DNA of 5,265 bases from contig JBFFRY010000066.1 of NCBI GenBank assembly GCA_041572755.1, positions 1 through 5,265 of the forward strand. Direction: 5' to 3'. The translations under genes were made by a program, and so were the position numbers. This document shows, piece by piece, positions 1 through 3,894 of the stretch. The notes below the pieces were generated by a model. It was not told where the DNA came from, ran no database searches, and saw nothing but the letters and a program-made list of their open reading frames with translations. The DNA is from JBFELU01 sp041572755. GTDB taxonomy: Bacteria; Actinomycetota; Acidimicrobiia; Spongiisociales; UBA11373. Position 1 is the first letter of the stretch. Each line of letters begins with the position of its first letter.

Positions 1-135
1 GCCCTGGGCATCGAACAGATCCTCACGTCATACCGGTCGCCGTGGCAGAACCCGTACGTCGAGCGAGTGATCGGGTCGATCCGGCGAGAGTGCCTGGATC
101 ACGTGATCATTCTGAACGAGAGGCATCTGCGGCGG
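1..135 (+). pseudogene. Transposase / integrase core domain fragment (both ends missing)
   Basis: Frame 1 is open from the first base and encodes the C-terminal part of a DDE integrase core. The signature SPWQNPYVERVIGSIRREC lies at residues 13-31 of the readable frame. Glu21 in NPYVERV is the likely third catalytic acid. This motif series is typical of IS3/IS481-like transposases; I cannot assign the exact family. The family normally continues after NERHLRR with a YFAYYH-type segment and a short tail, but here the match stops at about residue 45. The frame then runs without a stop into DapF-like sequence. The N-terminal part, including the first two catalytic Asp residues, lies outside the window. 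No terminal inverted repeat can be seen, because the 3' end of the element is missing. It is non-functional as it stands. It may be a deletion relic or an assembly chimera. Confidence 0.8.
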
Positions 136-273
136 CGGAAGGGCCTCACCGACTCGAGGGTGGCGGTGGATCTACCGGGGGGCCGCCTGATGGTCGAGAT
201 CGCCGAGGACGGTGGGGCGTGGATCGAAGGGCCGGCCGTGTTCGTGTTCGCCGGCTCGATCGAGACGTCTTAG
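136..273 (+). pseudogene. dapF: Diaminopimelate epimerase, C-terminal remnant only
   Basis: DapF interconverts LL- and meso-diaminopimelate in the cytoplasm, for lysine and peptidoglycan synthesis. The end of this frame reads RVAVDLPGGRLMVEI, then a Gly-rich turn, then WIEGPAVFVFAGSIE. That is the usual DapF C-terminus (VTVxLPGGxLxVEW...MTGPAxxVFxG). Only ~45 of the usual ~270-280 residues are present. Both active-site cysteines and the whole N-terminal half are absent, so it cannot be an active epimerase. It is fused in frame to transposase sequence. The exact joint lies in a CGG-rich stretch at about 128-139 that could belong to either side, so the start given is approximate. The TAG stop at 271-273 overlaps the lexA stop. 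The intact neighbourhood was presumably dapF convergent with lexA. Confidence 0.75.
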
Positions 274-902
274 ACGACGCTGCGGAGGACGGCGACGACC
301 TTGCCGAGGACGTCGATGCTGTCGCGGAGCTCGATCGGCTCGTAGGCCGGGTTCTCGGCGATCAGCAGGATCCGGTCGTCGGTGCGGCGGTACCGCTTCA
401 CGGTGGCTTCCTCGCCGTCGATCAGGGCCGCCACGATGTCGCCGTTCTCGGCGGATGGCTGGCGGCGTACCACCACGAGGTCGCCGTCGTGGATACCGGC
501 TTCGATCATGGAGTCGCCGTGAACCCGAAGCATGAACACGGGGTCGTTGCCTACGAAGGCCACCGGCAGGGGGAAGATCTCTTCGATGTCCTCCTCGGCG
601 AGGATCGGCGAACCGGCGGCGATGCGTCCAACGAGAGGAACGTCGCGGACCCGAGCACGGCGGAGATCGGTCTCACTTCGCCCGGCATCGACCACTTCGA
701 TGGCGCGCGGCTTGGAGGGATCACGGCGCAGGTAGCCGGCCTTCACCAGGGCGGAGAGGTGGGAGTGCACCGTGGAGGGGGATGACAGCCCCACCGCCTC
801 TCCGATCTCTCGGACCGATGGGGGGTAGCCCCGATCGGTCACGGTGCGGAGAATGAGATCGAGGATCTGCCGCTGGCGGGGGCTGATGTCGTCGCGAGCC
901 AT
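270..902 (-). CDS. lexA: LexA, SOS repressor and self-cleaving protease
   Basis: LexA binds SOS boxes as a dimer. When RecA filaments form on damaged DNA it cleaves itself, derepressing repair and division-control genes. The 210-residue protein is complete. An N-terminal winged helix domain covers about residues 7-70 (PRQRQILDLI, GYPPSVREIGEAVGLSS, STVHSHLSAL). A hinge follows, then the S24 protease domain. The cleavage site is Ala96-Gly97 in GRIAAGSPI. The catalytic Ser131 is in HGDSMIEAG and the general base Lys169 in EATVKRY. The ATG at 902-900 is preceded by AAGGAGAGG (918-910), 7 bases away. The probable promoter is TTGCCT (958-953), 17 bases, TAGGGT (935-930), whose -35 overlaps a LexA box, so autorepression is expected. 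It is divergent from the LysM gene and overlaps the dapF remnant tail-to-tail. Confidence 0.97.
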   Translation of the reverse strand: MARDDISPRQRQILDLILRTVTDRGYPPSVREIGEAVGLSSPSTVHSHLSALVKAGYLRRDPSKPRAIEVVDAGRSETDLRRARVRDVPLVGRIAAGSPILAEEDIEEIFPLPVAFVGNDPVFMLRVHGDSMIEAGIHDGDLVVVRRQPSAENGDIVAALIDGEEATVKRYRRTDDRILLIAENPAYEPIELRDSIDVLGKVVAVLRSVV

Positions 903-929
903 GAGGGCGCCTCTCCTTGCTCGGCCGTC

Positions 930-958
930 ACCCTAGCCGCCGAAACGGCGCGAGGCAA
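930..958 (-). promoter_or_regulatory. Probable lexA promoter
   Basis: Reading on the - strand, -35 TTGCCT (958-953) and -10 TAGGGT (935-930) are 17 bases apart. The predicted start point near 923 gives a leader of about 20 bases that just contains the ribosome binding site. The -35 overlaps LexA box 1. Assigned by consensus match only; each hexamer is imperfect. Confidence 0.5.
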
Positions 959-969
959 ACATATGTTCG
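956..969. promoter_or_regulatory. LexA operator (SOS box 1, imperfect)
   Basis: The sequence CAAACATATGTTCG matches the actinobacterial/Gram-positive LexA consensus CGAAC-N4-GTTCG with one mismatch, A instead of G at 957. It overlaps the proposed lexA -35 at 953-958 and is the operator closest to lexA, so it probably serves lexA autoregulation. Confidence 0.8.
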
Positions 970-971
970 AC

Positions 972-1000
972 TTGTAATGCGAACACATGTTCGTTATGGT
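972..1000 (+). promoter_or_regulatory. Probable promoter of the SOS LysM gene
   Basis: TTGTAA (972-977) and TATGGT (995-1000) are separated by 17 bases, each matching four of six consensus positions. SOS box 2 fills the spacer. A start near 1007 would give a leader of about 80 bases carrying SOS box 3. This is a consensus-based inference. Confidence 0.5.
980..993. promoter_or_regulatory. LexA operator (SOS box 2, perfect)
   Basis: CGAACACATGTTCG is a perfect CGAAC-N4-GTTCG palindrome. It lies inside the 17-base spacer of the proposed LysM-gene promoter (-35 972-977, -10 995-1000). LexA bound here would directly block RNA polymerase. Confidence 0.92.
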
Positions 1001-1012
1001 GGGTCCGTGCTA

Positions 1013-1026
1013 CGAACATGTGTTCG
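1013..1026. promoter_or_regulatory. LexA operator (SOS box 3, perfect)
   Basis: CGAACATGTGTTCG is a second perfect box. It lies just downstream of the predicted start point (~1007) of the LysM gene. Centre-to-centre spacing to box 2 is 33 bp, close to three helical turns, so two LexA dimers could sit on the same face of the DNA. Confidence 0.92.
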
Positions 1027-1087
1027 TGTCACACCCGGTCCGTAGGGTGCCAACACCGGCACCAGAACGAACCAGAAAGGAGCAGCC

Positions 1088-1366
1088 ATGGCGATCACCA
1101 TCACCCCCGCACGGGTCGTGGTCTCCACTGTTCTCGTCGTGATCCTGCTCCTGGTGCTCGTCGGCACCGTCGGTGCCGCCACGCCGGATGACCGTCCGGC
1201 CGCCACTGCAACCCATCTGGTGACGACCGGCGACACGCTCTGGGACATCGCCGCTGCGCACACCCTCCCCGGTGACGACGTGCGGCGAACGGTGTACGAG
1301 ATCCAGCGGCTCAACGAGCTGTCGGGATCCGTCATCGTCCCCGGGCAGGTGCTGCAGATTCCCTGA
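1088..1366 (+). CDS. Small membrane-anchored LysM protein, probable SOS cell-division suppressor
   Basis: This 92-residue protein has a short N-terminus, one hydrophobic segment at about residues 9-30 (VVVSTVLVVILLLVLVGTVG) and a single LysM domain at about 43-91 (HLVTTGDTLWDIAAAH through IVPGQVLQIP). LysM domains bind peptidoglycan, so the domain should face the cell wall. The start at 1088 has AAAGGAG (1076-1082) five bases upstream. Gene position (divergent from lexA, before nrdR), architecture and LexA boxes all match SOS-induced division inhibitors: YneA of Bacillus is a TM plus LysM protein beside lexA, and Rv2719c/ChiZ of Mycobacterium has the same location. No catalytic hydrolase domain is visible, so it is closer to YneA in design. 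The division-inhibitor role is inferred from context; the LysM and membrane segment are seen directly. Confidence 0.9.
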   Translation: MAITITPARVVVSTVLVVILLLVLVGTVGAATPDDRPAATATHLVTTGDTLWDIAAAHTLPGDDVRRTVYEIQRLNELSGSVIVPGQVLQIP

Positions 1367-1390
1367 GGGGTGAGGCAGCACCGATGTGGT

Positions 1391-1420
1391 GCGGGCCGCG
1401 ACTTCCGGGTCGCGGCCCGT
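1391..1420 (+). terminator. GC-rich hairpin after the LysM gene, probable terminator
   Basis: The arms GGGCCGCGAC (1393-1402) and GTCGCGGCCC (1409-1418) pair perfectly around the six-base loop TTCCGG. One more C-G and one G-U pair extend the stem to 1391-1420. Only two T residues follow directly, so it is not a textbook intrinsic terminator, but GC-rich actinobacteria often use such U-poor hairpins. It lies 24 bases after the LysM stop and would separate the SOS transcript from nrdR. Confidence 0.55.
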
Positions 1421-1427
1421 TCGCACA

Positions 1428-1457
1428 TGGACCGGCGGATGGATGATCGTCTACGAT
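1428..1457 (+). promoter_or_regulatory. Possible nrdR promoter
   Basis: TGGACC (1428-1433) and TACGAT (1452-1457) are 18 bases apart. The predicted start point near 1464 lies about five bases before the nrdR ATG, which itself has no clear Shine-Dalgarno sequence. This would give a nearly leaderless mRNA. It is a weak, consensus-only call. Confidence 0.3.
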
Positions 1458-1468
1458 CGCGGGACGCC

Positions 1469-1915
1469 ATGAAGTGCCCCTTCTGCGACGCCGCCGACAC
1501 CCGGGTCGTCGACAGCCGACCCGCCGAGGGCGGCGGTGCGGTGCGCCGTCGCCGGGAGTGCGCCGCCTGCGGCAACCGCTTCACCACCTACGAGCGGCGG
1601 GATGCGGTCCTGGTGGTGCGCAAGCGGGACGGGCGGGTCGAGCCGTTCTCTGCTGCCAAGGTGCTGGCGGGGATCACCGCGGCGCTCGCCGACCGCCGGG
1701 TGGCTCCGGGTGCCCTGGAGCGACTCGTGAAGGAGGTGGAGACCCACGTCCAGGATCTGGGACCCGAGGTCTCGAGCGAGGATGTCGGGCATCTGGTGCT
1801 GGAGCGGCTCCGCGAACTCGATGAGGTCGCCTACCTGCGGTTCGCTTCGGTGTACAAGGAGTTCGAGGGGGCCGTCGACTTCGAACGCGAGGTGGCTGCC
1901 CTGGAGAACGACTGA
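1469..1915 (+). CDS. nrdR: NrdR, transcriptional repressor of ribonucleotide reductase genes
   Basis: NrdR senses ATP/dATP through an ATP-cone domain and represses ribonucleotide reductase operons. The 148-residue protein has a zinc ribbon with Cys3-X2-Cys6 (MKCPFC) and Cys31-X2-Cys34 (RRECAACGNRFTTYE), then an ATP-cone at about residues 49-139 (VVRKRDGRVEPFSAAKVLAGI; VAYLRFASVYKEFEGAVDF). Length and motifs are typical of the family (~150 residues). The ATG at 1469 is chosen because NrdR proteins begin MKCPFC; in-frame codons upstream, back to 1370, run through the hairpin and add unrelated sequence. No strong Shine-Dalgarno sequence is visible. It follows the LysM gene on the same strand, as in mycobacteria, but a hairpin lies between them. 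No ribonucleotide reductase gene lies in the window. The stop is 3 bases from the end of the convergent membrane-protein gene. Confidence 0.97.
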   Translation: MKCPFCDAADTRVVDSRPAEGGGAVRRRRECAACGNRFTTYERRDAVLVVRKRDGRVEPFSAAKVLAGITAALADRRVAPGALERLVKEVETHVQDLGPEVSSEDVGHLVLERLRELDEVAYLRFASVYKEFEGAVDFEREVAALEND

Positions 1916-1918
1916 GAT

Positions 1919-2887
1919 TCAGTCGCCGAGCAGGAGAAGGGCTTCCTCGATGCGGGCGTCGAGGTCGGCGATGGCCTCCGTTGCCCAGCTGTCCATGTCG
2001 TCGAGGGGCTGCACGAGCGCGTTGCCGAGATCGACGATCCGCTGCCGGGCTTCCGACAGCAGCTGGTCGGCCCGCCCGGAGTCACCGACGCGGAGGGCCA
2101 GCAGGTATTCCGCCTGCCAGTCGGTGAACCAGCCGATGAGGATGTCGACCTGGCCGCGGTGGGCACGAAGGAAGTCGTCGTCGGGGAGGTTGGCGGCCGC
2201 CTCCACCGAGTCCGCCAGCATCATCGTGAGCGAGGTGCCGGCCTCCTGGGCGGCCGCCTCGGTGGCCGAGAGCGGAAGGGGGGGAAGTTGGAACGCTCTT
2301 TCGAACGCCAACCGGTAGGAGATCGTGTCGCTGAGGCGGGCGCTGATCGTCTCAGCCCGGTCCACGATCGCCAACATGCGGTCCCGGATGTCGGCCAGGT
2401 CGTCGAGCGGACCGGCCGGGAGCAGCGGCGGCACGCTGGGGAGGTCACGGCTGGCCACGGAGTGCACCCACTCGGCGCGATCGTCCAACTGCACGACGGT
2501 CACCAGTCCCTGGACGATGCCGCTTTCCCGCGGGTTCGTGATGAGGTCGGCCACCACTGCGACATCCGGGGTCACGGTGGCGAGATCCTGGAGAGACGCC
2601 TGGTATTCGGCCCGCCGGGTCTCGGCTCGCCGCTCGGGGATGCCGAGCGCGATCTGCACGAGGAAGACGGCACCGACACCGAGGGTGAGTGCCATCAGGA
2701 TCACCGACCAGCGGAACGTGCGCGAACTCCTGGCTCCCGACTCGAGGGGGCGTGGCTCCCAGCCGAGATCCTCGTCGGGAAGCGCCTCGTCGGGCGCGTG
2801 AGAGTCGCGCGCTCGAGGAACGGTGGCTGGGGTGGTCTCCAGCCTCCCGATGATCGTCGACCGGTCTACGCGTCGCCGTTCCGCCAG
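1919..2887 (-). CDS. Unrecognised single-pass membrane protein with helical extracytoplasmic domain
   Basis: I do not recognise the family. Read from a CTG at 2887, the protein has 322 residues. It begins with a charged, Pro- and acid-rich cytoplasmic tail (1-58), followed by one membrane segment at about 59-83 (WSVILMALTLGVGAVFLVQIAL). The rest is an outside domain of mostly amphipathic helices (about 84-322), with heptad-like Leu/Ala spacing and a Leu-rich acidic end (ARIEEALLLLGD). No enzyme motif is visible. The start is uncertain: CTG at 2887 has AGGAGG (2899-2894) six bases upstream and a fitting promoter. GTG at 2704 or ATG at 2695 would leave almost no tail before the membrane segment, and no ATG/GTG/TTG lies in frame between those and the dut coding region. 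It converges on nrdR and is divergent from dut with only 33 bp between start codons. Confidence 0.75.
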   Translation of the reverse strand: MAERRRVDRSTIIGRLETTPATVPRARDSHAPDEALPDEDLGWEPRPLESGARSSRTFRWSVILMALTLGVGAVFLVQIALGIPERRAETRRAEYQASLQDLATVTPDVAVVADLITNPRESGIVQGLVTVVQLDDRAEWVHSVASRDLPSVPPLLPAGPLDDLADIRDRMLAIVDRAETISARLSDTISYRLAFERAFQLPPLPLSATEAAAQEAGTSLTMMLADSVEAAANLPDDDFLRAHRGQVDILIGWFTDWQAEYLLALRVGDSGRADQLLSEARQRIVDLGNALVQPLDDMDSWATEAIADLDARIEEALLLLGD

Positions 2888-2893
2888 GGTTCG

Positions 2894-2899
2894 CCTCCT
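2894..2899 (-). promoter_or_regulatory. Ribosome binding site that favours a CTG start
   Basis: The - strand reads AGGAGG at 2899-2894, followed by six bases and then CTG at 2887-2885 in frame with the membrane protein. No ATG, GTG or TTG lies at usable spacing in that frame. This is why the CTG start was chosen. Confidence 0.45.
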
Positions 2900-2907
2900 G
2901 CCAGGGG

Positions 2908-2913
2908 CATAAT
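2908..2913 (+). promoter_or_regulatory. Probable -10 element of dut, implying leaderless mRNA
   Basis: CATAAT (2908-2913) matches TATAAT at five of six positions. Transcription should start about seven bases later, at or next to the dut ATG (2921). No Shine-Dalgarno sequence precedes the ATG, which fits leaderless translation, common in actinobacteria. No convincing -35 was found. Confidence 0.5.
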
Positions 2914-2937
2914 CGTCGTGATGAGGGTATTGCTCAA
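2909..2937 (-). promoter_or_regulatory. Probable promoter of the membrane-protein gene
   Basis: On the - strand, TTGAGC (2937-2932) and GATTAT (2914-2909) are separated by exactly 17 bases. The start point near 2902 would place the AGGAGG site within the first bases of the mRNA. The -35 lies inside the dut coding region and the -10 overlaps the dut -10. Confidence 0.45.
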
Positions 2938-3361
2938 ACGGCTCGATGCAGATCTTCCCATGCCGCAGCGGGCACATCCCGGTGATGGCGGGGTCGATCT
3001 CTATGCCCGACGGCCGTGCCGTCTCGAGCCGGGGGGCCGCGACACCGTACCGACCGGGGTCGCCGTTGCCATCCCGGATGGTCACGCCGGCTTGGTGGTG
3101 CCTCGCAGCGGACTCGCCGATCGGCACGGTCTGTCAGTCGTGAATGCCCCCGGTCTCGTCGACTCGGGATATCGAGGCGAGATCCGCGTGATCCTGGTCA
3201 ACCTCGGCGCAGAGCGGATCCGGATCGAACGCGGTGACCGCATCGCCCAACTGATGATCGTGCCGGTGGCGGCGGTGGACTTCGATGAGGTCGAGGAACT
3301 GCCCGATTCGGAGCGGGGGGAAGGCGGTTTTGGGTCCACGGGAGGCGGGCCCGGGGTCTGA
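2921..3361 (+). CDS. dut: Deoxyuridine 5'-triphosphate nucleotidohydrolase (dUTPase)
   Basis: Dut hydrolyses dUTP to dUMP and pyrophosphate. This keeps uracil out of DNA and supplies dUMP for thymidylate synthesis; the family acts as a cytoplasmic homotrimer. All five trimeric-dUTPase motifs are present in order in the 146-residue protein: I at about 20-28 (PGDGGVDLY), II at 61-71 (PRSGLADRHGL), III at 74-94 (VNAPGLVDSGYRGEIRV, with catalytic Asp81 and Tyr84), IV at 104-110 (RGDRIAQ) and V at 132-141 (RGEGGFGSTG, with the substrate-stacking Phe137). Length is normal for bacteria. The ATG at 2921 gives the usual short N-terminus; a GTG one codon upstream is the only near alternative. It stands divergent from the membrane-protein gene and ends 28 bases before tRNA-Gly. 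Confidence 0.97.
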   Translation: MRVLLKRLDADLPMPQRAHPGDGGVDLYARRPCRLEPGGRDTVPTGVAVAIPDGHAGLVVPRSGLADRHGLSVVNAPGLVDSGYRGEIRVILVNLGAERIRIERGDRIAQLMIVPVAAVDFDEVEELPDSERGEGGFGSTGGGPGV

Positions 3362-3371
3362 AAACGGGCCG

Positions 3372-3380
3372 TGATACACT
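3372..3380 (+). promoter_or_regulatory. Possible extended -10 promoter for tRNA-Gly
   Basis: TG-A-TACACT (3372-3380) has the TGn extension and a four-of-six -10 match, ending 9 bases before the mature tRNA-Gly. No good -35 is seen in the end of dut. Transcription could instead continue from dut. Confidence 0.35.
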
Positions 3381-3389
3381 GCCCGGCGC

Positions 3390-3462
3390 GCGGACGTAGC
3401 TCAGTTGGTAGAGCGTCACCTTGCCAAGGTGAAGGTCGCCGGTTCGAGACCGGTCGTCCGCT
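3390..3462 (+). tRNA. tRNA-Gly (anticodon GCC)
   Basis: A complete cloverleaf can be drawn by eye. The acceptor GCGGACG (3390-3396) pairs with CGTCCGC (3455-3461). The D arm is GCTC/GAGC. The anticodon arm is TCACC/GGTGA around TTGCCAA, with GCC at 3423-3425. The T arm is GCCGG/CCGGT around TTCGAGA, with one G-U pair. The discriminator is T3462. CCA is not encoded, so it must be added by nucleotidyltransferase. It is the first of three tandem tRNA genes after dut. Confidence 0.97.
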
Positions 3463-3464
3463 CC

Positions 3465-3490
3465 GAGGGGCGGCCCGCCGGTCGCCCCTT
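3465..3490 (+). terminator. Hairpin between tRNA-Gly and tRNA-Cys
   Basis: AGGGGCG (3466-3472) pairs with CGCCCCT (3483-3489); one G-U and one C-G pair extend it inward, leaving the six-base loop CCGCCG. Three T residues (3489-3491) cover the end of the stem. It may be a weak terminator after tRNA-Gly or a structure that guides tRNA processing. Confidence 0.4.
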
Positions 3491-3497
3491 TCGAGTC

Positions 3498-3569
3498 GGC
3501 GGCGTGGCCGAGTGGTTCAGGCGAGGGTCTGCAAAACCCTTTACCCCGGTTCGATTCCGGGCGCCGCCT
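3498..3569 (+). tRNA. tRNA-Cys (anticodon GCA)
   Basis: The acceptor GGCGGCG (3498-3504) pairs with CGCCGCC (3562-3568). The D stem is GCC/GGC. The anticodon stem AGGGT/ACCCT encloses CTGCAAA, with GCA at 3531-3533. The T arm is CCCGG/CCGGG around TTCGATT. The discriminator T3569 is the expected cysteine identity base. CCA is not encoded. Confidence 0.97.
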
Positions 3570-3572
3570 CGG

Positions 3573-3578
3573 TACAAT
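3573..3578 (+). promoter_or_regulatory. Possible -10 element of tRNA-Val
   Basis: TACAAT (3573-3578) is a five-of-six -10 match, 11 bases before the mature tRNA-Val. It suggests that tRNA-Val can be transcribed independently of the two tRNAs upstream. The matching -35 position falls in the T arm of tRNA-Cys and is poor. Confidence 0.35.
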
Positions 3579-3589
3579 CCCTCACGCTC

Positions 3590-3664
3590 GGGCGCTTAGC
3601 TCAGGGGGAGAGCGCTTCCTTGACGCGGAAGAGGTCACAGGTTCAAATCCTGTAGCGCCCACCA
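3590..3664 (+). tRNA. tRNA-Val (anticodon GAC), CCA encoded
   Basis: The acceptor GGGCGCT (3590-3596) pairs with AGCGCCC (3654-3660). The D arm is GCTC/GAGC with the short loop AGGGGGA. The anticodon stem CTTCC/GGAAG encloses TTGACGC, with GAC at 3622-3624. The T arm is ACAGG/CCTGT around TTCAAAT. The discriminator is A3661, and CCA is encoded at 3662-3664, unlike in the two tRNAs upstream. Confidence 0.97.
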
Positions 3665-3665
3665 G

Positions 3666-3694
3666 CGGAACCCCTTGTTACACAAGGGGTTCCG
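3666..3694 (+). terminator. 13-bp perfect hairpin after tRNA-Val, probable terminator
   Basis: CGGAACCCCTTGT (3666-3678) pairs without mismatch with ACAAGGGGTTCCG (3682-3694) around a three-base loop TAC. It begins two bases after the tRNA CCA. Only two T residues follow. Its position and strength make termination of the tRNA transcript the simplest role, and it could act on either strand. Confidence 0.65.
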
Positions 3695-3803
3695 TTCATG
3701 GGCGGAGACGCCGCCGTTGTCGAAGTAGGCGCGGCCGCCACCTCGGTCGTGGACGACGCGCTTGTTGCGACAGTCGCTGGGTCTGTCCCCTCGCTTGCAT
3801 ACG

Positions 3804-3815
3804 CCCCCCCCCCCC
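3804..3815. repeat. Homopolymer tract of 12 C
   Basis: Twelve consecutive C residues (G on the - strand) lie between the tRNA cluster and the sigma-factor gene. Such tracts are prone to slippage in vivo and to sequencing error. The surrounding stretch 3695-3894 holds no gene I can support; a weak Ser/Thr/Ala-rich frame on the - strand is described in the findings. Confidence 0.85.
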
Positions 3816-3894
3816 ACATCAGCGACACTGCGAGGCGACGCATGGACCTTCACCCCAGACGCGCCCCAAGAAATCGGAAGCACCGAGAGGGCGG

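Noticed and set aside
42..785. Long + strand frame across the lexA region
   Set aside because: It is antisense to the well-supported lexA gene. It is Arg/Gly/Asp-rich low-complexity sequence with no domain, as expected for a shadow frame in high-GC DNA.
1370..1468. N-terminal extension of nrdR from an ATG at 1370
   Set aside because: It would translate the GC-rich hairpin, has no suitable ribosome binding site, and NrdR proteins start at MKCPFC.
2159..2920. + strand frame extending dut upstream by 254 codons
   Set aside because: It lies antisense to the membrane-protein gene. dUTPases are about 150 residues long and motif I sits at the expected distance from the ATG at 2921.
2888..3127. N-terminal extension of the - strand membrane protein to an ATG at 3127
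   Set aside because: It would overlap dut motifs I-III completely and lies upstream of the predicted promoter and ribosome binding site.
3371..3655. + strand frame through the tRNA cluster
   Set aside because: It reads straight through three tRNA genes (RSSVGRASPCQGE-type peptide) and is a translation artefact.
3665..3694. Attachment site of an integrated element at the 3' end of tRNA-Val
   Set aside because: No integrase gene and no second copy of the tRNA 3' end is present in the window; the perfect hairpin is better explained as a terminator.
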